64,000 nt of DNA, from contig JAFKGG010000363.1 in NCBI GenBank assembly GCA_017307915.1, forward strand, positions 21,879 through 85,878. Reading direction: 5' to 3'. The notes below the pieces were generated by a model, which was given only the letters and a program-made list of their open reading frames with translations, searched no databases and was not told the DNA's origin. A program made the position numbers and the translations under genes. This document shows positions 18,026 to 25,122 of the stretch, piece by piece. The DNA is from Burkholderiales bacterium. Its GTDB lineage: Bacteria; Pseudomonadota; Gammaproteobacteria; Burkholderiales; Burkholderiaceae_E. Numbering within the stretch: the stretch's first letter is position 1; each line of letters opens with the position of its first letter.

Positions 18026-18832
18026 ATGACGATCCTCGATGCCGCCCGAATTCACGCGCTGGCCGCCTGCGACGAATTGAGCGTCGAAGCGCTCGATTCG
18101 GTCGGCTCGACCAACGAATCGCTGATGAACGCGCCGTTTGGCGCCGCGCCGCGCGGCCCGCGCTTGCTGGCTGCCGCCGCGCAGACGGCCGGCCACGGCC
18201 GACGCGGCCGCGGCTGGGTCACCGAGCCCGGCCGCGCGGTGGCGTTTTCGATCGCGTTCGAGCGCAGCGTCGTCACGCAGCCGCCGCCGGCGGCGCTGTC
18301 GATCGCGGTGGGCGTGGCGGCGGCGCGTGCGCTCGAACCACTGGCGCCTGACGTGCAGTTGAAGTGGCCCAATGATCTGCAGCGTGCGCGGCGCAAGCTC
18401 GGCGGCATTCTGGTCGAGAGCCGGCGCATCGCGCCCGGCGAGGCAGCGCTGGAGCGCGTGGTGGTCGGTATCGGCTTGAATCTGCTGGCGCCGCGCGCCG
18501 CGGCGGCCGTCGCGCAGCCGGCCTGCGGCCTGTTCGATGCCGAGCCCTTGCCCGAGTTCGCTGCCGAGTCGGTGATCGGCCTGCTGGCCGCGGCCATCGT
18601 GCCGGCGGTGGCGCAGTTCATGGAGCGGGGCTTGGCGCCGTTTCTCGATGACTGGCGCCGCTTCGATGCGCTCGAAGGCGAAGCGGTGGCTCTGATAGAT
18701 GGCGAGCGAACCGTGGCGACCGGCCGCGCCGCCGGCCTCGATGCCAGCGGTGGGCTGCGCTTCGAAAGCGCCGACGGCATGCGCGTGGTGAGCAGCGGCG
18801 AAGTGTCGCTGCGCCGCATCGGCACGGCATAG
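18026..18832 (+). CDS. birA: Biotin--[acetyl-CoA-carboxylase] ligase
   Basis: The protein has 268 aa and attaches biotin to carrier lysines via biotinyl-AMP. Catalytic-domain motifs are visible: SVGSTNESLM, the GHGRRGRGWVTEPGRAVAFS biotin loop, and LKWPNDLQRARRKLGGILVE. It lacks the N-terminal winged helix, so it is the non-regulatory type. A biotin carrier (48285) in the same window is a possible substrate. In many Burkholderiales birA is followed by coaX; here a SPOR gene follows at 8 bp. Confidence 0.94.
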   Translation: MTILDAARIHALAACDELSVEALDSVGSTNESLMNAPFGAAPRGPRLLAAAAQTAGHGRRGRGWVTEPGRAVAFSIAFERSVVTQPPPAALSIAVGVAAARALEPLAPDVQLKWPNDLQRARRKLGGILVESRRIAPGEAALERVVVGIGLNLLAPRAAAAVAQPACGLFDAEPLPEFAAESVIGLLAAAIVPAVAQFMERGLAPFLDDWRRFDALEGEAVALIDGERTVATGRAAGLDASGGLRFESADGMRVVSSGEVSLRRIGTA

Positions 18833-18840
18833 GGCAAGGC

Positions 18841-19656
18841 ATGCGCCGACTGATCGTTCTGCTCGTATTCGCCAATCTGCTGCTGTTCGCCTGGGGGCGC
18901 GGCTGGTTTGCCGCATGGCTGCCGGCCGAGCGCGAGCCGCAGCTGCTTCGCGAGCAGATCAATGCCGAACGCGTGCGCGTGCTGCGGGTCGAACCGGTCA
19001 CCTTGCCGGGCGCCGAGGGCGCAGCGGCCGGTGAGGCGGGGGCGGCCGCAGACCTGGGCCAGCCGGCGGCCGGGGCGGCGGGGGCGGGCAATGCCGCGGG
19101 TTCTGCTGCTGCAGGCGCCGCCGCCGGCACGCCCACTGGCGCCACGAGCTCCAGCGGCGCCACCGCAGCCGCCGGCAGCGACGCCCGCAATGCCGCCGGC
19201 GTCTGCCTGATGTTTGCCGCGCTCGACGAAGAGCGCGCGCGCCGGCTGCGCGAAGCGCTGGAAAGCGCCGGTGCCGCCGTCAGCGCGCAGCGCAGCGAAC
19301 AGGGCGGCAGCTACCTCGTCTACGTGCAGCCGGCCGAGTCGATGGCCGATGCGCAGCGCCGGCTGGCCGACCTGCGTCGCGTCGGCCTGACCGACATGTT
19401 CCTGATGCAGGACGGTCCGTTCCGGCTCGGCATTTCGCTCGGGCTGTTCCGCACCGAAGAGGCGGCGCGCACGCTGGTGTCGCGCGTCGCCGAGCTGGGC
19501 GTGCCGGGCGTGCGGATTGCCGCGCGTCCGCCATTGACGGTGCGCGTGCGCTTGCAGGCGCGCTGGCCCGACGCCCGCGGCGCAGCGGCCGCGACGGCGC
19601 TGGCCGCGCAGTTCGATGCGCCGGCGCGCGATTGCGCTGCCGTGCAGCCCGGCTGA
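18841..19656 (+). CDS. SPOR domain-containing membrane-anchored protein
   Basis: The protein (271 aa) has one N-terminal membrane segment (MRRLIVLLVFANLLLFAW), a low-complexity Ala/Gly linker at about 55-120, and a C-terminal SPOR-like region at about 122-210 (GVCLMFAALDEERARRL, QGGSYLVYVQP, LGLFRTEEAARTL). SPOR domains bind glycan strands stripped of stem peptides at septa, so it is probably a periplasmic-facing inner-membrane protein linked to division. It starts 8 bp after birA and is likely co-transcribed. Confidence 0.83.
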   Translation: MRRLIVLLVFANLLLFAWGRGWFAAWLPAEREPQLLREQINAERVRVLRVEPVTLPGAEGAAAGEAGAAADLGQPAAGAAGAGNAAGSAAAGAAAGTPTGATSSSGATAAAGSDARNAAGVCLMFAALDEERARRLREALESAGAAVSAQRSEQGGSYLVYVQPAESMADAQRRLADLRRVGLTDMFLMQDGPFRLGISLGLFRTEEAARTLVSRVAELGVPGVRIAARPPLTVRVRLQARWPDARGAAAATALAAQFDAPARDCAAVQPG

Positions 19657-19717
19657 ACCGCGCTGCCGCGGCCGCTATCGTTCGCCCGCGATGGGTCCGT
19701 CGTCCACGAGGTCTCCC

Positions 19718-20131
19718 ATGCACGTCTTCACCTACGGTTCGCTGATGTTCGATCCGGTCTGGGCGCACGTCGTGCGCGGCCGCTATGCCAGCCGCGCCGG
19801 CGAGATCAGCGGCTTTCGCCGCTATGCGGTGCGCGACGTCACCTATCCGGGCGTCGTCGAGCGGGCTGGCGCGCAGGTCGCCGGCCGCCTGTATCTGGAC
19901 GTGGACGACGAGGATCTGCAACGGCTCGATCGTTTCGAGGGTGCGCAGTATCGGCGCATCGTCGTCGACGTGGCAACGCGCGGCAGCGACGGGCAGCCCG
20001 AGCGGCTGCCGGCCGGCCTGTATCTGTTCCTGCCTACCGAGCGGCTGCTCGATGGCGATTGGGATCCGCAGCGCTTCGAGCGCGAAGACATGGGGCGCTT
20101 CCTGGTGCGCCATGGGGCCGGAGCGGATTGA
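19718..20131 (+). CDS. Gamma-glutamylcyclotransferase (AIG2-like) family protein
   Basis: The protein (137 aa) starts at ATG 19718. The family signature is HVFTYGSLMFDPVW at the N-terminus, giving the YGSL substrate loop, and the catalytic acid is probably the Glu in DRFEGAQYRRIVV. It may act on gamma-glutamyl compounds; many relatives are uncharacterised. It converges with the FAD monooxygenase gene 53 bp away. Confidence 0.87.
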   Translation: MHVFTYGSLMFDPVWAHVVRGRYASRAGEISGFRRYAVRDVTYPGVVERAGAQVAGRLYLDVDDEDLQRLDRFEGAQYRRIVVDVATRGSDGQPERLPAGLYLFLPTERLLDGDWDPQRFEREDMGRFLVRHGAGAD

Positions 20132-20184
20132 CGCACGCGGCGCCGATCCGCTCCTGCATGCTTCAATGGATGTCGTCTTTGCCT

Positions 20185-21384
20185 TCAGTCGCCGGCAGGC
20201 AGGTCGACGCGGATGGCATCGTACCCATAGATCCAGTCATAGCGGTCGTCGATTTTTCCTCGCTCCCATTCGCGGTCGATGTGGGCGACCGCCGTGGCCG
20301 GATCCGCGAGCTGGGGCGCGTGCACGCGCCCGACCTGCTCGGCCGAGCTGCGCACGATCCGCGACGTGCGCTCGCGGCGAGCGCGTTCGTAGGAAAGCAG
20401 CGCCGCCTCGGGGCTCGCGCCCGGCTGCGACAGGCATCGGGCCAGCACAAAAGCATCCTCGATCGCCATGTTTGCGCCCTGACTGAGAAACGGCAGCGTC
20501 GAGTGGCAGGCATCGCCCAGCAACGTCACGCGGCCGACGCTCCACCGTTCGAGCGGCTGGCGTACGATCAGCGCCCACTTGTAGGGAATGAGGATCGCCT
20601 CGACCATCTGGCGCACGTCTGCGTGCCAGCCCTGGAAATCGCGCAGGCATTCCTCCACGGTGCCCTGCGCGTTCCAGGATTCGACGCGCCAATCGTCGCG
20701 ATCGACCATGCCGATGAAGTTCAGCAGCGCGCCCTTGCGCACCGGATAAGTCACGATGTGTGCGACCGGGCCGAGCCACATGCCGCCCCCGGCGCGATCG
20801 ATGCTCTGCGGCAGCCGCTCGGCCGGTATCAGGCCGCGCCACGCGATGCAGCCGGTGAATTCGGCGCGATCAGCGCCGAACAGCTGCTGGCGGATCGGGG
20901 AGTGCACGCCATCGGCGCCGACGACCACGTCGGCCGTCGCCGTCGACCCGTCGGCGAATCGAATGTCCACCGAATCGGAACGTGCCACCAGGTCGACGCA
21001 CTTGCGGCCCAGATGCAGCACCTCGGGCGCGGCCTGTACCACGGCCTGGCGAAGCAGGTCGTGCAGGTCTGCCCGATGGAAGGTGAGATAGGGCGCACCG
21101 TAGCGTTCCACGGCGGCGTCACCGAGCTGCATGAATTCTCTCGTCTCACCCGTGTTCCACAGATGAATGCGCTTGCCGCGCGTGCGGGTGCCGACGCGAT
21201 CGATCTCCGCCGACAAACCCAGCGCCTGAAGAACGCGAGCCCCGTTCGGCGTGATCTGCACGCCGGCCCCGACCTCGGTGAGCTCCTGGGCCTGCTCGTA
21301 GACATCCACCGGGATACCGCGCCGGATCAAGGCCAGAGCAGCCGCCAAGCCGCCGATTCCGCCGCCTACTATCGCCACTCGCAT
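20185..21384 (-). CDS. FAD-dependent aromatic-ring monooxygenase (salicylate/3-hydroxybenzoate hydroxylase type)
   Basis: A class A flavoprotein hydroxylase of 399 aa. The FAD and NAD(P)H motifs are present: VAIVGGGIGGLAAALAL at the N-terminus (GxGxxG), GADGVHSPIR (the DG motif) and RVTLLGDACHSTLPFLSQGA (the GD motif). It adds one oxygen to a phenolic or pyridine acid using NAD(P)H. It is the last gene of the leftward operon that carries a molybdenum hydroxylase and a maleylacetoacetate isomerase. Together with HmgA nearby, an attractive role is para-hydroxylation producing homogentisate or a gentisate-type product. The exact substrate cannot be read from the sequence. Confidence 0.9.
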   Translation of the reverse strand: MRVAIVGGGIGGLAAALALIRRGIPVDVYEQAQELTEVGAGVQITPNGARVLQALGLSAEIDRVGTRTRGKRIHLWNTGETREFMQLGDAAVERYGAPYLTFHRADLHDLLRQAVVQAAPEVLHLGRKCVDLVARSDSVDIRFADGSTATADVVVGADGVHSPIRQQLFGADRAEFTGCIAWRGLIPAERLPQSIDRAGGGMWLGPVAHIVTYPVRKGALLNFIGMVDRDDWRVESWNAQGTVEECLRDFQGWHADVRQMVEAILIPYKWALIVRQPLERWSVGRVTLLGDACHSTLPFLSQGANMAIEDAFVLARCLSQPGASPEAALLSYERARRERTSRIVRSSAEQVGRVHAPQLADPATAVAHIDREWERGKIDDRYDWIYGYDAIRVDLPAGD

Positions 21385-21436
21385 CGTCCGTCTCCCATTT
21401 TCCGGTGCATGTATCGATGCCGCAATCGTCGATCCG

Positions 21437-22426
21437 TCACTGAAGCTTGATCCCGGCCTTCTCGATCAGCACGCGCCACTTCTCGCCTTCGTCGCGCCAG
21501 AACTTGTCGAAAGCCGCGGGCGCCATCGGCGCCGGCGTGATGCCGGCGTCCAGCAGTCTCTTCGATACCGCGGCGTTCTTCAGCGAACCGATCAAGGCAT
21601 TGCTGAGCTTGTTGACGGTCGCATCGGGTACGCCGCTCGGCACGACCAATCCCTGCCAGCCCCAGACCTCCAGATCCTTGAATCCGGCCTCGACCGTCGT
21701 GGGTATGTCTTCGAAGCCGGGAATGCGCTGATCGGTGAACGAAGCGATGGCCTTCAGGCGTCCCGATTTGATCAGCTCGGCCGCGCCGGCGCCGGTATCG
21801 AGCACCATCAACATCACCTGGCCTGAGATCAGATCCTGGATCGCCGGGGCAATACCTTTGTAGGCCACGTGGGTCATGTCGATGCCGGCACGATCCTTGA
21901 GCAGCTCCATCGCGAGATGGTGCGGGCTGCCGATGCCCGGCGAGGCATAGTTCAAAGGGCCGCTCTGGCGCTTCGCGAATTCGATCAGCTGCGGCAGCGA
22001 CTTGGCCTGCAGGCCCGGATTGGCGACCAGGATCATGCCGAATCGCCCCATCATGCCAATGCTGCGAAAGTCGCGCGTCGGTGAGTACGGCAGCTTCTCC
22101 TTGAACAGGCTGGGGTTCACCGCGAGCGTCGCGACATTGCCCAGCAGCAGCGAGTAGCCATCGGGCGCGGAACGCGCCACCGTTTCGGCGCCGATGATGG
22201 TTGCGGCGCCCGGGCGATTGTCGATCAGCACCGGTTGGCCGAGAAGTTCGCCCATCGCCGGTGCAACGGCACGCGCCAGGATGTCCGAACCGCCTCCCGG
22301 CGGATATGGCACGACGAGCCGCATTGGCCGGGAGGGAAAGCCCGCTTCCTGCGGCCATGCGGCTTGCGCGGCCAGGCCCAGTGTCGTACCGAGAGAGATC
22401 TTGCCAAAACTGCGTCTATCCATCAT
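21437..22426 (-). CDS. Tripartite tricarboxylate transporter receptor (Bug family)
   Basis: The protein (329 aa) starts at the first of two ATGs, with GAGG six bases upstream. The signal peptide is MMDRRSFGKISLGTTLGLAA, and its RRSFG could be read by the Tat system. Bug hallmarks: SRPMRLVVPYPPGGGSDILA, DNRPGAATIIGAE and APDGYSLLLGN. It lies between the isomerase and the FAD monooxygenase in the catabolic operon, so it probably captures the pathway substrate, an aromatic or heteroaromatic acid, in the periplasm. Confidence 0.93.
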   Translation of the reverse strand: MMDRRSFGKISLGTTLGLAAQAAWPQEAGFPSRPMRLVVPYPPGGGSDILARAVAPAMGELLGQPVLIDNRPGAATIIGAETVARSAPDGYSLLLGNVATLAVNPSLFKEKLPYSPTRDFRSIGMMGRFGMILVANPGLQAKSLPQLIEFAKRQSGPLNYASPGIGSPHHLAMELLKDRAGIDMTHVAYKGIAPAIQDLISGQVMLMVLDTGAGAAELIKSGRLKAIASFTDQRIPGFEDIPTTVEAGFKDLEVWGWQGLVVPSGVPDATVNKLSNALIGSLKNAAVSKRLLDAGITPAPMAPAAFDKFWRDEGEKWRVLIEKAGIKLQ

Positions 22427-22436
22427 GACCTCGTTG

Positions 22437-23075
22437 TCAAAAACGATCAGGTTGGGACTCGGGGGCTGCCTGCGCGAAAGCGGGTAGGGCGAGGCAGGTT
22501 TGCTCGATGCGTACCAGCCGGGCGTGCATGTCGAGCGGGCAGCCGAAGCGCCGCGCGTTGTACAGCTGAGGCACCAGGCAGATGTCCGCCATCGTGGGCG
22601 CGGAACCGCAACAGAAAGGCGAGCCGTCATCGGGGCCGAGCAGCGCCTCGAATGCGCGCAGACCCTCGGCGATCCAGTGTCGATACCACCGGTCGCAGTC
22701 GGCCGGCGTGGATTGCAGATCCCGCTTGAGATAGCGCAACACGCGGGCGTTGTTCAGCGGGTGGATGTCGCAGGCCACGGTGCTGGCCAGCGCTCGTGCG
22801 GTGGCGCGCTGTTCGCGATCGGCGGGCAGCAGCGGCGGTTCGGGCCAGCGTTCTTCCAGGTATTCGAGAATCGCCGGCGATTGCACGAGCAGACGGCCGT
22901 CGTCGAGCAGCAGCGCCGGCACCAGCCCCTGCGGATTGACGGCCGTGAATGCCGGCGCCAGGTTCTGCTCGGTGGCGAGGTTCACGGCGATCGGTTCCCA
23001 CGCCAACCCTTTCAGGTTGAGCGCAATGCGAACCCGATAGGCCGTTGACGAGCGCCAGTAGGTATACAGTTTCAT
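22437..23075 (-). CDS. maiA: Maleylacetoacetate isomerase (zeta-class glutathione S-transferase)
   Basis: The protein (212 aa) has the zeta-GST signature YTYWRSSTAYRVRIALNLKG, in which SSTAYRVR forms the glutathione site, plus NPQGLVPALLLDDG and QSPAILEYLEE. It isomerises maleylacetoacetate to fumarylacetoacetate, or maleylpyruvate to fumarylpyruvate, with glutathione. Its start overlaps the end of the hydroxylase small subunit by 4 bp, which ties ring hydroxylation and ring fission products to one operon. HmgA, its expected partner, is encoded on the opposite arm of the island. Confidence 0.9.
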   Translation of the reverse strand: MKLYTYWRSSTAYRVRIALNLKGLAWEPIAVNLATEQNLAPAFTAVNPQGLVPALLLDDGRLLVQSPAILEYLEERWPEPPLLPADREQRATARALASTVACDIHPLNNARVLRYLKRDLQSTPADCDRWYRHWIAEGLRAFEALLGPDDGSPFCCGSAPTMADICLVPQLYNARRFGCPLDMHARLVRIEQTCLALPAFAQAAPESQPDRF

Positions 23076-24289
23076 CGACTTGATGCTCCGAACAGCCTGA
23101 GCAAGTGCGCGCGCAGCCGCGCGACAAATCCCGATGCCGGCATGGCTTGCGCTGCGCCGGCGCCGTCTGCGTCGTTGATGATCAGCGCCCGCAGGTTGTC
23201 GCTCAATTCGTTCGCCAAGCGGTTCGCGACCGCGGTGACGATGCCGGTTCTGGCGAACTGCGCCAAGGCGCCGGACAAGCGGAAGCTCGTCGATACCTGC
23301 AGCTCGGTGTTGTCGGCATCGATGGCGTGCAGCGCATAGTCGAGCCGGCTGGCGAAGCGGGTGTTCGTACGCGCATCACGGCCTTCGCTGATCACCGATC
23401 CGCGGCGATTCGCTTCATCGCGATCGATCCACGAGCGCGTCACAAACACGGTTCGCACCGGGCCGAGTCCCAGCTTCAGCCGGCTGTCGATGCGTGCCGG
23501 GTCATCGCCGGGAAACAGCGTGAGCCCCGGCATGCAGGCGGCGACACGACGGGGGTCTGCGATCAGATCCCATACGGTGTCGATCGGGCGTTCTATCCTG
23601 AGCGTGCGGGACAGCGTCAAGTCGTCCGGCGTCGGCTCGTACTGCGATCGGGTGGCGAACTCCGCCTCGATGCCGGGCGCAAGCTGATCAGGCGGATCGG
23701 ATCGGTGCGTCGGTGCGGCGACATTGGCGGTGGGCCGGGCAACCCGTGGCGCTTCGTCGACGCCGGCCGCTTGCGCGCGCGGCGCACGGGCCGTGATCCG
23801 CAGCGGCTCATGATCGTGCGTCGGTTGACGTGATCGGATCACGTCGAGAACGGCCGCCACGATGCCCGCGTAGCCGGTGCATCGACAGAGGTTGCCGGAC
23901 ATTTCCCGGCGCACGGTCGCTTCGTCGGCCTGCGGAAACCTCAGCACCACGTCGCGCGCGGCGATCAGCATGCCCGGCGTACAGTAGCCGCATTGCAGCG
24001 CATGGTGGCGGCGAAACGCGGCTTGCAACAGCTGCATGACCGGATCTTTCTGCAGGCCCTCGATGCTGTGCACGCTCATGCCGGCGCAGCCCGCCGCCAG
24101 CGTCAGGCACGAGCGCACCGGATGCCCGTCGATCAGTACGTTGCAGGCCCCGCAAACGCCTTGTTCACAGGAGAGATGCGTGCCGGTCAACCTGAGTTCG
24201 TCGCGCAGGAAGTCGGCCAGCGTGACCCGTGCCGACACGTCGGCGCACACGTCCCGGTCATTGACGCGCATCGACGTGTGTCCGCTCAC
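23072..24289 (-). CDS. Molybdenum hydroxylase [2Fe-2S] subunit fused to a CoxG/SRPBCC domain
   Basis: The protein (405 aa) starts at GTG 24289, which overlaps the stop of the FAD subunit by 4 bp. Residues 1-155 are the xanthine-oxidase-family iron-sulfur subunit: plant-type ligands C41, C46, C49 and C61, then C100, C103, C135 and C137 (CGYCTPG and CRCTGY). After a 60-residue polar linker, residues 215-375 form an SRPBCC domain like CoxG (SRTLRIERPIDTVWDLIADP, AACMPGLTLF), and residues 385-405 end in a basic amphipathic tail. CoxG in CO dehydrogenase systems is a separate membrane-anchoring protein, so the fusion may anchor or assemble this hydroxylase. Confidence 0.9.
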   Translation of the reverse strand: MSGHTSMRVNDRDVCADVSARVTLADFLRDELRLTGTHLSCEQGVCGACNVLIDGHPVRSCLTLAAGCAGMSVHSIEGLQKDPVMQLLQAAFRRHHALQCGYCTPGMLIAARDVVLRFPQADEATVRREMSGNLCRCTGYAGIVAAVLDVIRSRQPTHDHEPLRITARAPRAQAAGVDEAPRVARPTANVAAPTHRSDPPDQLAPGIEAEFATRSQYEPTPDDLTLSRTLRIERPIDTVWDLIADPRRVAACMPGLTLFPGDDPARIDSRLKLGLGPVRTVFVTRSWIDRDEANRRGSVISEGRDARTNTRFASRLDYALHAIDADNTELQVSTSFRLSGALAQFARTGIVTAVANRLANELSDNLRALIINDADGAGAAQAMPASGFVARLRAHLLRLFGASSR

Positions 24290-25122
24290 TGCAACACCTC
24301 GCGAACAGCGCGATACAGCGCGGTGGCGCGAATCCGCTGCATGACCGGATCGTTGGTGGTGTCTATCGCTTCGAGTTGGCGCTCTGCCCAGGGGCGATCG
24401 AAATCGGCGCTGTGCCGAATGCTTGCGTCGGACAGAAGCTTTTCGACTGCTTCTAGGCGCCGCGGACCTGCGGGCAGCCCGCCGAGCACCACGCGCGCCT
24501 GCTTCGATGCGGGATCGATGACGATGGCCACGATCGCGTCGGCAAACTCGCCCGATTTGCGTGCGATCTTGTGATAGGTCCAGCGCATGCTGGCAGCGCG
24601 AACCGGAACCTCGATCGCGATCAGCACTTCGCCGGGCTGCAGCGCCGTACTGAATGCGGCCTCGCCAAGCGTCTCCACCGGAATTCGACGTTGGCCTTCC
24701 GGGCCTTGAACCAGCACGCTGGCGCCGAGCGCCGTCAGCGCAACGGGCCAATCCGCGGAGGGGTCGGCATGGGCGAGGCTGCCGCCGATCGTGCCGCGCA
24801 CGCGCACCGGGCGCCAGGCGATGCCGGCGGCCACGTGGCGCATCATGCCCGCGGTGACGTCTGCAACGGCGCCGTCTTCGACCATCGCGTGGGTGGTCAG
24901 CGCACCGAGTACCAGCACGTCGCCTTTGATCTGCGCTCCGTTCAAGGCATCGATGCGCTCCAATCCGACCAGCGTGGTCGGGTTGGCCACCCGCAGGGCC
25001 AGCATCGGCAGCAAGGACTGGCCGCCGGCGAGCACGCGTGCCTCGCCCTCGTCCTGCATCAGGCAGTCGATGGCCTGTGCGACGGTGTGCGGCTGCACGA
25101 ACTCGAACGGCGGCAGCTTCAT
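24286..25122 (-). CDS. Molybdenum hydroxylase FAD-binding (medium) subunit
   Basis: The protein (278 aa) carries the FAD motifs of the CoxM/XdhB family: VLAGGQSLLPMLALR and the second GTIGGSLAHADPSADWP. It passes electrons from the iron-sulfur subunit to the acceptor. ATG 25122 overlaps the large-subunit stop and its own stop overlaps the small-subunit start, both by 4 bp, so the three subunits are made in equal measure. The order large-medium-small is seen in several aromatic and N-heterocycle hydroxylases. Confidence 0.94.
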   Translation of the reverse strand: MKLPPFEFVQPHTVAQAIDCLMQDEGEARVLAGGQSLLPMLALRVANPTTLVGLERIDALNGAQIKGDVLVLGALTTHAMVEDGAVADVTAGMMRHVAAGIAWRPVRVRGTIGGSLAHADPSADWPVALTALGASVLVQGPEGQRRIPVETLGEAAFSTALQPGEVLIAIEVPVRAASMRWTYHKIARKSGEFADAIVAIVIDPASKQARVVLGGLPAGPRRLEAVEKLLSDASIRHSADFDRPWAERQLEAIDTTNDPVMQRIRATALYRAVREVLQ

